A program made the position numbers and the translations under genes. Positions 23,982 through 32,949 of a DNA stretch of 64,000 nucleotides are shown piece by piece (the first letter of the stretch is position 1; the number at the start of each line of letters is the position of its first letter). The DNA comes from an uncultured Acidimicrobiales bacterium (GTDB lineage: Bacteria > Actinomycetota > Acidimicrobiia > Acidimicrobiales > Bin134), in assembly GCA_951813555.1 (NCBI GenBank), contig OX638344.1, positions 248,001-312,000 on the forward strand. The letters are read 5' to 3'. Under the pieces are notes generated by a model that saw nothing but the letters and a program-made list of their open reading frames with translations, did not search any database and was not told the origin of the DNA.

Positions 23982-26900
23982 GCGAACTGGGTGGAGCTTC
24001 GGGCCAAGAGCTTCTTCTCCTTCGGAGAGGGGGCGTCGCATGCCCATGAGCTGCTGGCGCAGGCCAAGCAGTTCGGCTATCCGGCCCTGGCCCTCACCGA
24101 CACCAACCTGTGCGGCGCGCTGGAGTTCGCCCGCCTGGCCAAGAGCCTGGGCACCCAGCCCATCACCGGCGGTGAGCTGGCGCTGACCGACGGCTCGAAG
24201 CTCGCCCTGTTGGCCAAGACCCGGGCCGGGTACTCCAACATCTCGCGCCTGTTCACCATGGCCAACGCCGCCGACCGCCGGGACCCGAAGCTCGACCCCG
24301 CATACCTGCCCGACCACTGCGAGGGGGTGGTTCTTTTGACCGGCGGGCGCGACGGCCCGCTGTCCCGGCTGGCGGAAAACAACCGCATCGGTGAGGCCCA
24401 CGGCCTTTTGCGGCAATACCTCGACTGGTACGGGCCGAATTCGGTGTACGTCGAGCTCCAGCAGAACTTCTTGGCTGGCGACACCGACCGCAACCGCAAG
24501 CTGGTCAGGCTCGCTGCCGAGGCCGGCGCCCGGGTGGTAGCCACCAACGACGTCTGCTACCACACCCCGGACCGGGCCCGGCTGCAACACGCGCTGGTCG
24601 CGGCCAAGCTCAACACCACCATCGATCAGGCCCTGCGGTACCTGCGGCCCAACCACCATCTGCACCTGAAGCCCCCGGCCGAAATGGAGCGGCTCTTCGC
24701 CGAGTGCCCGCAGGCAGTGGCCAACACCCTTCGCGTCGCCGAGCAGTGCTGCTTCGACCTCAGCACCGACCTGGGCTACGCCCTGCCCGATGCCGCAGTG
24801 CCCCCCGGCGACACGCCTCTGAGCTATCTGGAGCAGCTCTGCCGTGAAGGGGCCGTCCGGCGGTACGGCAGCGTTACCTGGGAGGTGGAGCGCCGCCTGG
24901 CCGAGGAGTTCTGTTTGATCGAGCGGCTCAACCTGGCCGGGTTTCTGCTGCTCTACCGCCAGATCGCCCTTTTGGCCCAACAGATCCTGGTGGAGCGGGG
25001 CGAAGTCGGCCCCGAGGTGCCGATCGAGGAGAGGCCGCCGGGACGGGGGCGGGGCTCGTCGGTGGCCCTGCTCGTCGGATACCTCATCGGCATCAGCCAT
25101 GTCGACCCCCTGAAGTGGGACCTCACCCTGGAGCGCTTCATCTCCGAGGACATGACCACGCTGCCCGACATCGACCTCGACTTCCCCCGGGGGCTGCGCG
25201 ACGAGCTGATCGAACGGGTCCACGCCCATTTCGGACCCGAGCACGCCGTGTTGGCCGGAGCGGTCACCACCTACAAGGTCAAAGGCATCATCCAAGACCT
25301 AGGCAAGGCCCTGGGACTGCCCCCCGAGCGCCTGTCGCTACTGTCGAAGCGGCTGCACTCCCACCACGCCGCCGACCTGCGCCAAGAGATGGCGGAGTTG
25401 GCGGAATTCAAAGACAAAGTGGGCGCCCCCGGATGGCGGGACCTGCTCGATCTCGCCCCCCAGCTGATGGGCGCGCCCCGGGGGCTGAGCCAGCACGTGG
25501 GCGGCATGGTGCTGAGCAGCTCGCCCATCCCGGAGATGGTCCCCATCAGAGCCGGGGCCACCGACGGCCGCTACATCATGGACTGGGACAAAGACAGCGT
25601 GGCCGACGCCAACTTCGCCAAGATCGACATCTTGTCGCTGCCGGTGCTCGACCAGATCGACGAAGCCCTCGACCTCATCGAGGAACGGGAGGGCCGCCGT
25701 CCCGACCTGGGCCGGATCAGCCCGGAGGACCCCCGCGTCTACGACATGATCAACGCCGGCCTGGGCAAGGGGGTCTTCTTGCTCCAATCCCCCGCGCAGC
25801 TGAAGATGGCCCAGCGGCTGAAGTCGCGCAACCTCCTCGACCTGGCCTACCAAGTGGCCCTCATCCGCCCCGGCGTGGGCACCCAGGGCAGCGCGGTGTC
25901 CCAGTTCGTGGAGCGCTATCGCCACGGGGCGGAGTGGGGCTACGACCACCCGCTGGAGAAGCGGGCCCTGGAGCGGGGGTACGGCATCATCGTCTGGCAG
26001 GAGCAGGTGGTGCAGCTCATCGAGGACGTGGCCGGGATGACGGCCTCTGAGGCCGACGAGGTGCGCCGCGCCTTCGCCCGGCCCAACAACGAGCGCCTGA
26101 TCGCCATGCACGGGGAGCGCTTCGCCGAGGGCGCCCGCCAAAACGGCGTGCCCGAAGCCGCCGCCGAGAGGATCTTCTCCAAGATCAACGGCCACTACAT
26201 GTTCCCGGAGTCGCACTCCCACGCCTTCGCCGTGACCGCCTACCAGGCGGCATGGCTCAAGCGTTACCACCCCGTGGAGTTCTTCACCGCGCTGATGAAC
26301 AACCAGCCGATGGGCTTCTACCCGATGGAGACGCTGAAGCAAGACGCCCGGCACTTCGGAGTGGCGTTTCTCAACCCGTGCGTCAACCGGAGCCGAGCGG
26401 TGTGCTCGCCCGAGGGCGGCTCGGTGCGCCTGGGGCTTCAGTTCATCAACGACGTGGGGGCGGAGTCGGCCCGGCTCATCGTGGAAGAAAGGCAGCGCCA
26501 AGGCCCCTACGCCAGCGCCGGCGACCTGGTGCGCCGGACGGGGCTGAAGCCCCAAGCTGTGCTCTCGCTGGTGGAGGCCGGGGCGTTCGACGCCATCGCG
26601 GCAAACCGAAGGGAGGCGCTGTGGGAGTCGGGGCTGCAAACCCGGCCCTCGGGAAACGGCCAAACCGCCCTTTCGCTGTCGACCGAAGACCGCGTGCCCC
26701 AGCTCGACGACTTCACCGAGCGGGAGAAGATGATGGGCGAGTACCGGGCCATGGGCATCTACCCCCGAGGCCACCTCATGGAGTTCCTCAGACCGACCCT
26801 CGGCCCCAGCGTGCTCTCGACCGCCGACGTGGAACAGCGCAGCGAGGACGATCTGGTCACCGTCGCCGGCTGGCCGGTGGCCAGACAGCACCCCCGCGGG

Positions 26901-27122
26901 CGCGACGGCACGGTCTTCGTAACCATCGAGGACGAGACAGGCGACACCCAGGTGATCGTCTATTCCGACTTGTTCGCCTGCCGCCGACGGGAGCTGAGCA
27001 ATCAAGTGGTCGTGATCACCGGGCGCGTTTCCACGTGGGACGGGACCGTGAACGTGGTGGCCACCGACCTGCGGGCTGTGTCTTCCGACGTCGTCATGCC
27101 GCCGTCGCACGACTGGCACTAA
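23979..27122 (+). CDS. dnaE2: Error-prone DNA polymerase III alpha subunit
   Basis: The 1047-residue protein has the C-family polymerase layout: an N-terminal PHP domain (RSFFSFGEGASHAHELL, ALTDTNLCGALEF), palm motif PDIDLDFPR near residue 396, and a C-terminal OB-fold (VTVAGWPVARQHPRGRDGT). The length is that of DnaE2 rather than the replicative DnaE1. With ImuB it carries out translesion synthesis after DNA damage. The PHP metal-binding motif appears partly degenerate, as is usual for DnaE2. Confidence 0.95.
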   Translation: MANWVELRAKSFFSFGEGASHAHELLAQAKQFGYPALALTDTNLCGALEFARLAKSLGTQPITGGELALTDGSKLALLAKTRAGYSNISRLFTMANAADRRDPKLDPAYLPDHCEGVVLLTGGRDGPLSRLAENNRIGEAHGLLRQYLDWYGPNSVYVELQQNFLAGDTDRNRKLVRLAAEAGARVVATNDVCYHTPDRARLQHALVAAKLNTTIDQALRYLRPNHHLHLKPPAEMERLFAECPQAVANTLRVAEQCCFDLSTDLGYALPDAAVPPGDTPLSYLEQLCREGAVRRYGSVTWEVERRLAEEFCLIERLNLAGFLLLYRQIALLAQQILVERGEVGPEVPIEERPPGRGRGSSVALLVGYLIGISHVDPLKWDLTLERFISEDMTTLPDIDLDFPRGLRDELIERVHAHFGPEHAVLAGAVTTYKVKGIIQDLGKALGLPPERLSLLSKRLHSHHAADLRQEMAELAEFKDKVGAPGWRDLLDLAPQLMGAPRGLSQHVGGMVLSSSPIPEMVPIRAGATDGRYIMDWDKDSVADANFAKIDILSLPVLDQIDEALDLIEEREGRRPDLGRISPEDPRVYDMINAGLGKGVFLLQSPAQLKMAQRLKSRNLLDLAYQVALIRPGVGTQGSAVSQFVERYRHGAEWGYDHPLEKRALERGYGIIVWQEQVVQLIEDVAGMTASEADEVRRAFARPNNERLIAMHGERFAEGARQNGVPEAAAERIFSKINGHYMFPESHSHAFAVTAYQAAWLKRYHPVEFFTALMNNQPMGFYPMETLKQDARHFGVAFLNPCVNRSRAVCSPEGGSVRLGLQFINDVGAESARLIVEERQRQGPYASAGDLVRRTGLKPQAVLSLVEAGAFDAIAANRREALWESGLQTRPSGNGQTALSLSTEDRVPQLDDFTEREKMMGEYRAMGIYPRGHLMEFLRPTLGPSVLSTADVEQRSEDDLVTVAGWPVARQHPRGRDGTVFVTIEDETGDTQVIVYSDLFACRRRELSNQVVVITGRVSTWDGTVNVVATDLRAVSSDVVMPPSHDWH

Positions 27123-27247
27123 TGGCGGGTTCGGGGGTTGGTTGTTTGTCCTTTTCAGCCGCATAATGGGATCGAGATGGTGTGGCCGGTACAGCCTGAA
27201 CTCCAACCTGGGCGAACTCGCCCAACGATGAGCGCGAATTGTCCTTG

Positions 27248-27850
27248 ATGACAATCTCCCGACGTGGCGCGGCCCTCCTGGTCGGCCCGCTCGCTGCTCT
27301 TAGCCTGCTGGCTGCCGCTTGCGGCAACGACGACAACGCGGCACCACCCCCGTTGACCGCTGAGGCCACGGCCGAACCCACGATTGAGGCGACACCGGAG
27401 GCAACCGCTCCGTTGACCGCTGAGGCCACGGCCGAACCGACCGCAGCGGCAACATCACAACCGACCGAACAACCGACGTCCGAATCCACTCCGCCACCTA
27501 CCCCCGAGCCGACTGAAGGGTCGACGGCCGCGCCCACTCCCGAGCCGACACCAACCCCAACCCCCGAGCCCACGCCCACTCCAGATGTGGGCACCACCAT
27601 CGAGGTGGAGGTGGCCGGGGGCAAGCCGGTGGACGGGGTGCAGCGCTACCGGATCGACGCCCGGGATTCCGTCACCATCATCGTGGTTGGCGACACTGCC
27701 GACGAGCTCCATATCCACGGCTACGACCTGGTAGTGGGGTTCGCCCCCGGCCAGCCGGGAAGTATCACCTTTGAGGCAAACATTCCCGGCATCTTCGAGG
27801 TGGAGACCCACCACCACGGTGATCTGGTCATGGAGCTCCAGGTGGGATGA
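27248..27850 (+). CDS. Cupredoxin-like lipoprotein
   Basis: The 200-residue protein has a signal peptide with lipobox (LSLLAAACGND), a Thr/Glu/Pro-rich linker of about 90 residues, and a C-terminal cupredoxin-like domain (ELHIHGYDLVVGF ... GIFEVETHHHGDLVMELQVG). The histidines in HIHGYD and THHHG could bind copper. It lies 13 bp upstream of a multi-pass membrane protein gene; this pairing recurs in actinobacteria and suggests a joint role, perhaps in metal or electron handling. Confidence 0.8.
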   Translation: MTISRRGAALLVGPLAALSLLAAACGNDDNAAPPPLTAEATAEPTIEATPEATAPLTAEATAEPTAAATSQPTEQPTSESTPPPTPEPTEGSTAAPTPEPTPTPTPEPTPTPDVGTTIEVEVAGGKPVDGVQRYRIDARDSVTIIVVGDTADELHIHGYDLVVGFAPGQPGSITFEANIPGIFEVETHHHGDLVMELQVG

Positions 27851-27863
27851 CCCTGACGTGACC

Positions 27864-29192
27864 ATGCTGAACACCGTTCTGGCCCACGGGGTGGGGTCGC
27901 GGGGCGATCTGCCCCTGCCGTTCTATCTGTTCGGCATTGGTGCAGCCGTCGCCCTCATGGCCACCTTCGTCAGCTTGAGCTTCTTCTGGCATCGGGCCTG
28001 GCTGCCGGCGGCCGCAACGGGCCGCAGTCTGGGCATGGCCTTCGGCCGAGTGCTGGATGTGGTGGCGGTACCCGCCCGCTTGGCATCGCTGGCGTTGTTC
28101 GTGCTGGCCCTGGCCAGCAGCGTGAGCGGTGCCGAGGTGGGCAGCCAGCGGTTCGGACCGCTCACCGTGTACGTGGCGCTATGGGTGGGCATGGCCATGG
28201 TGGCCGCAGTGTTCGGCGACGTGTGGCGGGTGCTCAACCCGTTCGAGACCATCGCGGGAGCGATTGAGTGGACCGCGGGAAAGCTGGGCCTGCCCCAGCT
28301 CGAAGACACAGACGAGATTCCCGGCGGCTATTGGCCGGCGGTGGTGGCGCTGGGGTGGTTCTTGTTCTTCGAGCTCTGTTACCACGATGGAACCGCCAAC
28401 TCGGCGGTTGGCGGGGCCATGATCGCCTACACGGTTGGGATGGTGGGCGGGTCGGCGGTGTACGGGCGGCGCTGGCTGCGCCAAGCCGACGCATTCGGGG
28501 TGCTGTTCTCACTGCTGGCCAAGATGGCACCCATCCACCGCGACGACACTGGCGCGGTGCGACTGCGCCCCCCGCTGTCGGGGCTGGCAACCGTCGCCCC
28601 CCGCATCGACCTGCTGGCCGTACTGCTGGTAGTGCTGGGCGGGACCACGTTCGACTCGCTGGCTGGCAGCACCCTGTGGCGCGACCTGGTAGGCACCCAC
28701 CGAGGATGGACCGCCACCGGAATCAACACCTTGGGGATGGTCATCGTCATCGCCGTTATGGCTGCGCTCTACTACCTGGGGTCGCTGGCCGTGGGCTGGT
28801 TTACCAACCAGACCGCAACCGTGGTGGCCCGGCGCTTCGCCCACTCCTTGGTGCCCATCGTGTTGGGCTACACCGTGGCTCACTACTTCTCGCTGCTGGT
28901 GCTGGACGGCGGGCAGAATTTCCTGCGCCTGCTGTCCAACCCGTTCGACCGCGGCTCCAACTGGTTCGGAACCGCCGACTGGGCGGTGAACTTCTTCTTG
29001 GTGTCCACCGACGCCATCGCCTGGGTGCAGTTCTCAGCCATCGTCATCGGCCACATCGCCGCGGTGCTGGTGGCCCACGACCGGGCCGTGGAGACCAGCG
29101 ACGCCAGCGAGGCCACCTGGGCCCAGCGGCCCATGCTCCTCGTCATGGTGTTCTACAGCGTGGTCGGCCTCTGGCTCTTGCAAAAGGCCTGA
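27864..29192 (+). CDS. Multi-pass membrane protein next to the cupredoxin lipoprotein
   Basis: From ATG 27864 the 442-residue protein begins LNTVLAHGVGSRGDLPLPFYLFG and has roughly 10-12 hydrophobic segments. It belongs to an actinobacterial family sometimes labelled fenitrothion hydrolase, a label with little support. Motifs include GDVWRVLNPFETI and WLRQADAFGVLFSLLAKMAP. It is the second gene of a two-gene unit with the cupredoxin-like lipoprotein. Function unknown. Confidence 0.8.
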   Translation: MLNTVLAHGVGSRGDLPLPFYLFGIGAAVALMATFVSLSFFWHRAWLPAAATGRSLGMAFGRVLDVVAVPARLASLALFVLALASSVSGAEVGSQRFGPLTVYVALWVGMAMVAAVFGDVWRVLNPFETIAGAIEWTAGKLGLPQLEDTDEIPGGYWPAVVALGWFLFFELCYHDGTANSAVGGAMIAYTVGMVGGSAVYGRRWLRQADAFGVLFSLLAKMAPIHRDDTGAVRLRPPLSGLATVAPRIDLLAVLLVVLGGTTFDSLAGSTLWRDLVGTHRGWTATGINTLGMVIVIAVMAALYYLGSLAVGWFTNQTATVVARRFAHSLVPIVLGYTVAHYFSLLVLDGGQNFLRLLSNPFDRGSNWFGTADWAVNFFLVSTDAIAWVQFSAIVIGHIAAVLVAHDRAVETSDASEATWAQRPMLLVMVFYSVVGLWLLQKA

Positions 29193-29234
29193 GCGAGCAC
29201 GACGGCGGCGCACGACCTCGGAATACAGTGGGGC

Positions 29235-30095
29235 ATGGCAGCACAACCTGAATTGGTGCACCTGAAGAGCGACGAACCCCTCGAGCATGTGCTGGAGGTG
29301 CTCAACGCCGACGGCGCGGTGATCGTGGAGGAATGCTTCAGCGACGAGGTGATCAATCAGATCCTCTCTGAGCTGATGCCCTATGTGGAAAGGCCCGACT
29401 CCAACCGGACTTTCATCAACCCGATGATCGCCGCATTCTTCGGCGAGCACACGCGCCACGTGACCGGGTTGGCCTCCAAGTCGTCCACGTTCGTGGCCGA
29501 GGTGCTGTTGCACCCGCTTATGCTCGACATCGCCGACGCGGTACTGGGCCCCAACTGCGCCGACTTCCAGGTGAACGTGGCCCACATGCTGGTGGTGGGG
29601 CCGGGGGCCCAGGCCCAGTTCCCCCACCGCGACGAGGAGGTGTGGGCGCACATGCCCCAGCCCAGCCCTGAGATGGAGCTGTCATCGGTGACCGCGCTGT
29701 GCGACTTCACCGGCGAGCTCGGCACCACCCGGGTGGTGCCCGGCAGCCACCGTTGGGAGCCCGACCGCCAGCCCGAGCCCCACGAGTTCGCCGACGCCGA
29801 GATGCCCGCCGGCTCCAGGGTGATCTACCTGGGGTCCACCATCCACGGCGCCGGCACCAACTCCACGACCGACCAGCACCGGCCCGCCTTCCACCTGAGC
29901 TACATGCTGGGCTGGCTGCGCTCTGAGGAGAACAACTGCCTGGCCACCCCGCCCGACATCGCCCGCACCCTCCCCCGCCGGGCCCAAGAGCTGCTGGGCT
30001 ACGACATCCACTACGCCATCGACGACGGAGGCGGCTACCTCGGCGCCCTCGACATGAAGATCCCCGCCGACATGCTCGCATCGGGAGAGCTCTGA
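29235..30095 (+). CDS. Phytanoyl-CoA dioxygenase (PhyH) family protein
   Basis: The 286-residue protein has the PhyH pattern: DGAVIVEECFSDEVINQILSELMPYV at the N-terminus, the iron-binding HxD in QFPHRDEEVW, a distal STIHGAGTNST with the second His, and the RPAFHLSYMLGWL segment. Members are Fe(II)/2-oxoglutarate-dependent hydroxylases. The substrate is not evident from the neighbours. Confidence 0.87.
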   Translation: MAAQPELVHLKSDEPLEHVLEVLNADGAVIVEECFSDEVINQILSELMPYVERPDSNRTFINPMIAAFFGEHTRHVTGLASKSSTFVAEVLLHPLMLDIADAVLGPNCADFQVNVAHMLVVGPGAQAQFPHRDEEVWAHMPQPSPEMELSSVTALCDFTGELGTTRVVPGSHRWEPDRQPEPHEFADAEMPAGSRVIYLGSTIHGAGTNSTTDQHRPAFHLSYMLGWLRSEENNCLATPPDIARTLPRRAQELLGYDIHYAIDDGGGYLGALDMKIPADMLASGEL

Positions 30096-30133
30096 CCGCC
30101 CGCGGAAGTCGGCGATCGTCCCAGGACTAGCGA

Positions 30134-30967
30134 TCAGTCGGGGATGATGAGCGTGTCGCCGACACTGATGGTGCCCGCCGCGGTGACCTCGGCGTTGTTA
30201 CCGAAGCAGGCGAAGGCCCCGAAGTCGAATTCCTTGCGGGCGGTGGCAGCGAGCACTTGCAACACGCTCTTGGCTTGCTCGTAGGTCGGCTGGGCCAAGG
30301 TGGTCATCACGCAGCGGGGAGTGGCGTCCCCGATCCGAAGCATCACGTCGCCGATCTTGACGTCGATGTCCTTCCAGGCCAGATCGGCGAACTCCCCGGA
30401 ACCAGTGTCGTCAATGGCATCAAGCACGATGTTGGGGCGAAATCGCTCGACGCCGAGCTTGACGCCGTCCAGCAACGAGGCGAGGTGCGCCATTGATTGG
30501 TTGACGATGATGTGGACGGCAGAGGCGTCGACAAACGAGGTCTTCTCGGTGAGGGCGGCCACCGGCAGGTCGACCTCCACATCAGAGAGGACCGTGCCCG
30601 GGATCTCCGGCCACTCGCTGGCGTAAGTCTCCTCGCGGCCCTCTTCCACTTCGACCAACTGGACGGGTTCACCGAGCGCCTCGGTCAATGCGGCATCCAG
30701 CTCACCGCTCCCCACCGCGTACTCCCGGCCGTCGAGACCAACGGCAACCAGCCCGCCATCGGCCTGAGTCTTGGCGCTCCACGACAGAAGCTGGCCGTAG
30801 GGCCGCGGCCGTTTGGCACTGGCAATCTTGCCGGTCTCAATATTGCGCACCGCCCACCGCCGATCCCCGACAACAGCGCTGGTGCGAAGCTCAAGGCTCT
30901 CGACCCGCTCCCCGCCCATCGACTTGACCGGATACCGCCACAACTCAGCAATGGAATAAGTCGTCAT
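30134..30967 (-). CDS. MOSC domain protein
   Basis: The 277-residue protein begins MTTYSIAELWRYPVKSMGGE, the MOSC beta-barrel start, and has GDRRWAVRN and a C-terminal MOSC part (ERFRPNIVLDAIDDTGSGEF, DATPRCVMTTLAQP with the conserved Cys). MOSC proteins bind molybdenum cofactor and carry out reductive or sulfur-transfer reactions. The tRNA-Arg gene lies directly upstream on the same strand. Confidence 0.88.
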   Translation of the reverse strand: MTTYSIAELWRYPVKSMGGERVESLELRTSAVVGDRRWAVRNIETGKIASAKRPRPYGQLLSWSAKTQADGGLVAVGLDGREYAVGSGELDAALTEALGEPVQLVEVEEGREETYASEWPEIPGTVLSDVEVDLPVAALTEKTSFVDASAVHIIVNQSMAHLASLLDGVKLGVERFRPNIVLDAIDDTGSGEFADLAWKDIDVKIGDVMLRIGDATPRCVMTTLAQPTYEQAKSVLQVLAATARKEFDFGAFACFGNNAEVTAAGTISVGDTLIIPD

Positions 30968-30971
30968 TTTG

Positions 30972-31046
30972 CGCCCACGGCAGGATTCGAACCTGCGACC
31001 TTGGACTTAGGAGGTCCCTGCTCTGTCCTGACTGAGCTACGTGGGC
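30972..31046 (-). tRNA. tRNA-Arg (anticodon CCT)
   Basis: The minus strand folds as a complete cloverleaf. The acceptor stem pairs GCCCACG with CGTGGGC, the anticodon loop is CTCCTAA giving anticodon CCT, and the T arm contains GGTTCGAATCC. Length is 75 bases with discriminator G. The CCA end is not encoded. Confidence 0.95.
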
Positions 31047-31139
31047 GGGTCGGCGCGACAAACGGCGCGAAATAAAGGTAGCAAGCATTAGGTGGCGATG
31101 AGGGTAGGTGCTTTGGCCAAGCGGGACTGTTTGGGTATG

Positions 31140-31385
31140 CCAACTGCGACCCAGGCGGTGCTTTGGGGTGTCCGAGGGCGATGGCGTCGCCGTTGGGGTT
31201 GACGACGGCGGGGTCGAGTTCGGGTCACAGGCGCAGGCAGGCGAGCGTCTGGGCTGCGAATGCCTCGTTCAGCTCGACTGCGGACAGGTCGGACCAACGC
31301 AGGCTGGCCCGTCGGGGGGGCGGTTTCGGCGGCCTCTGCTGGGCCGATGCCGTACAGATGGGGTTCGACGCCGCACACAGCCCTG
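31140..31385 (-). pseudogene. Thiolase pseudogene fragment
   Basis: On the minus strand the fragment reads YGIGPAEAA in one frame, then after a frameshift LRWSDLSAVELNEAFAAQTL, an in-frame TGA, and VNPNGDAIALGHPKAPPG. These are the ELNEAFAAQ and NPNGGAIALGHP motifs of the C-terminal thiolase domain. The frameshift, stop codon and missing remainder show it is decayed. It lies between tRNA-Arg and the amidase gene. Confidence 0.75.
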
Positions 31386-31473
31386 CTGGCGATGCGGGCG
31401 TGCGGTTCTTTGCCGGCGGTTCCTAGCCCGGCTCAGAGCGGGTAGACCTCCAATTCTTGCCAGCTCCGGTGGG

Positions 31474-32949
31474 TCAGCTGGGTGGCAGTGGTGGCGGCTG
31501 GAAGCCCCCTCGGACTTCCGCGAGGAGTTCGGCGAACTGGATGGTGGTTAGGTCGTCAAGGTAGTCCCCGATGACCTGCACGTTTACCGGCAATCCCTCT
31601 GAAGTGACTCCGACAGGTGCGCTCGTGGCCGGGAGGAACGCTGTTGTCGCGAGTGCAATCCAGGAGAAGTGGTCGGAGTAGCGGCGTCGTTCGCCGTCGA
31701 CCTGGAGTGACCTCGTAAATAAGTTGCCCTTCGTGTTGTGATGCGGCGCTGTGAACGCCACGACGGGCGTTAGGAGCACATCGAATTCGCTGAATATCCT
31801 GCGGCATGTCCAGCGCAGTTTCGTCCGGCGTTCGTCGAGGTCGAGCCAGGCCTTATGTGAGAGCCCGGTCCCGGCTAGTGTGCCCGTCCGCATCGGGTCG
31901 AAGTAATGGCCCAGCCGCTCGCTCAGCTTCAAGGCGGGGCTGGCCGTGGTCGCCAGATATCGAACCAGACCAGGTAGGCGGTCGGAGAACATGGACATCA
32001 GCAGAGGTGCGTAGATCTCCAGAACTTCGTCAAGCGTGAAGGGGATATCGATCTCTACGACGTTCGTCTTGGATCTGAGCGCTTCTACGGTCGCTTCGAG
32101 CTCAGAGCGCACAGCGCCTTCCAGAGGAGAACGGGGATCGTCGAACCAGAAGGCGACGCGTAGATTCTTGAGGTCGCGTCCACGGGGTGGTGGCAGCTTG
32201 AGGCTCCACCCCGTGGAGTTCAGTGTGTCGGCACCCGCCATCAGTTGAAGCGCAAGGCTGAGGTCTTGCGGTGAACGTGCCATAGGGCCAGCCACCATAA
32301 GGTCGGGAGCCGCCAGCGCCCCCGGCGGACCTGGAATGTGCCCGCGAAGCGGAATGATGCCATGCGATGGCTTGTGGCCGTAAACGCCGCAGAAGTGTGC
32401 CGGTATGCGGATGGAGCCGGCGACGTCGCTCCCCATCTCGAGAGGGGCGACTCCTGCTGCTAGTGCGGCGGCAGCGCCGCCCGAGGAGCCACCCACGGTT
32501 CGTTCTGGGTCCCATGGGTTCCTGGTTAGCCCGTATACAGCGTTGTAGCTCTGCCAGTCGCTTGCGAAGAGCGGAGTGTTTGTCTTGCCTAAGACGATCG
32601 CGCCGGCTTCGGTGAGGCGGTCCACAGCCACCGCGTTGGTGTCCGGTACGTGGTCGCGGAGCTTCGGCGCACCACATGTGGTGACCAGGTCGGCCGTTTC
32701 GAACGAATCTTTGATTGTGATCGGCAAACCGTGGAGTGGGCCAACGGATTCGCCGGCCGCCAGTAGCCCATCTGCGGCGAGTGCCTTTGAACGCGCCAGT
32801 TCGAAGTCGGTGGCCACAACGATGTTGAAGCGAGGGTTTAGGCCCTCGATGCGGGCGATAGCCCCGTCGACGAGTTCTACGGCACTTACCTCACCGCGAC
32901 GCAGAGCGGACACGCACTCAGTAGCGGACCAATACTGACTATCGCTCAT
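31474..32949 (-). CDS. Amidase signature family hydrolase
   Basis: From ATG 32949 (MSDSQYWSATE) the protein has 491 residues. It holds the amidase signature: the catalytic Lys in PITIKDSFET, the Gly/Ser-rich GGSSGGAAAALAAG, and the nucleophile region EMGSDVAGSIRIPAHFCG. It is close to Asp-tRNA/Glu-tRNA amidotransferase A subunits in fold but, alone and without gatB/C, is more likely a hydrolase of amides. The substrate is unknown. Confidence 0.9.
   Translation of the reverse strand: MSDSQYWSATECVSALRRGEVSAVELVDGAIARIEGLNPRFNIVVATDFELARSKALAADGLLAAGESVGPLHGLPITIKDSFETADLVTTCGAPKLRDHVPDTNAVAVDRLTEAGAIVLGKTNTPLFASDWQSYNAVYGLTRNPWDPERTVGGSSGGAAAALAAGVAPLEMGSDVAGSIRIPAHFCGVYGHKPSHGIIPLRGHIPGPPGALAAPDLMVAGPMARSPQDLSLALQLMAGADTLNSTGWSLKLPPPRGRDLKNLRVAFWFDDPRSPLEGAVRSELEATVEALRSKTNVVEIDIPFTLDEVLEIYAPLLMSMFSDRLPGLVRYLATTASPALKLSERLGHYFDPMRTGTLAGTGLSHKAWLDLDERRTKLRWTCRRIFSEFDVLLTPVVAFTAPHHNTKGNLFTRSLQVDGERRRYSDHFSWIALATTAFLPATSAPVGVTSEGLPVNVQVIGDYLDDLTTIQFAELLAEVRGGFQPPPLPPS

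Noticed and set aside
23223..25295. Minus-strand 690-codon frame across imuB-dnaE2
   Set aside because: GC-rich shadow of the two polymerase genes on the opposite strand; low complexity and no motif.
25338..27254. Minus-strand 638-codon frame opposite dnaE2
   Set aside because: Shadow frame; the dnaE2 frame has all family motifs.
30972..31046. tRNA-Arg as the attachment site of the 31-44 kb island
   Set aside because: The island lies on the 5' side of the tRNA, no integrase gene is present, and no repeat of the tRNA 3' end was found.
31140..31385. In-frame TGA in the thiolase fragment as selenocysteine
   Set aside because: The fragment also has a frameshift and is truncated, the TGA is not at a redox site, and no hairpin is evident.
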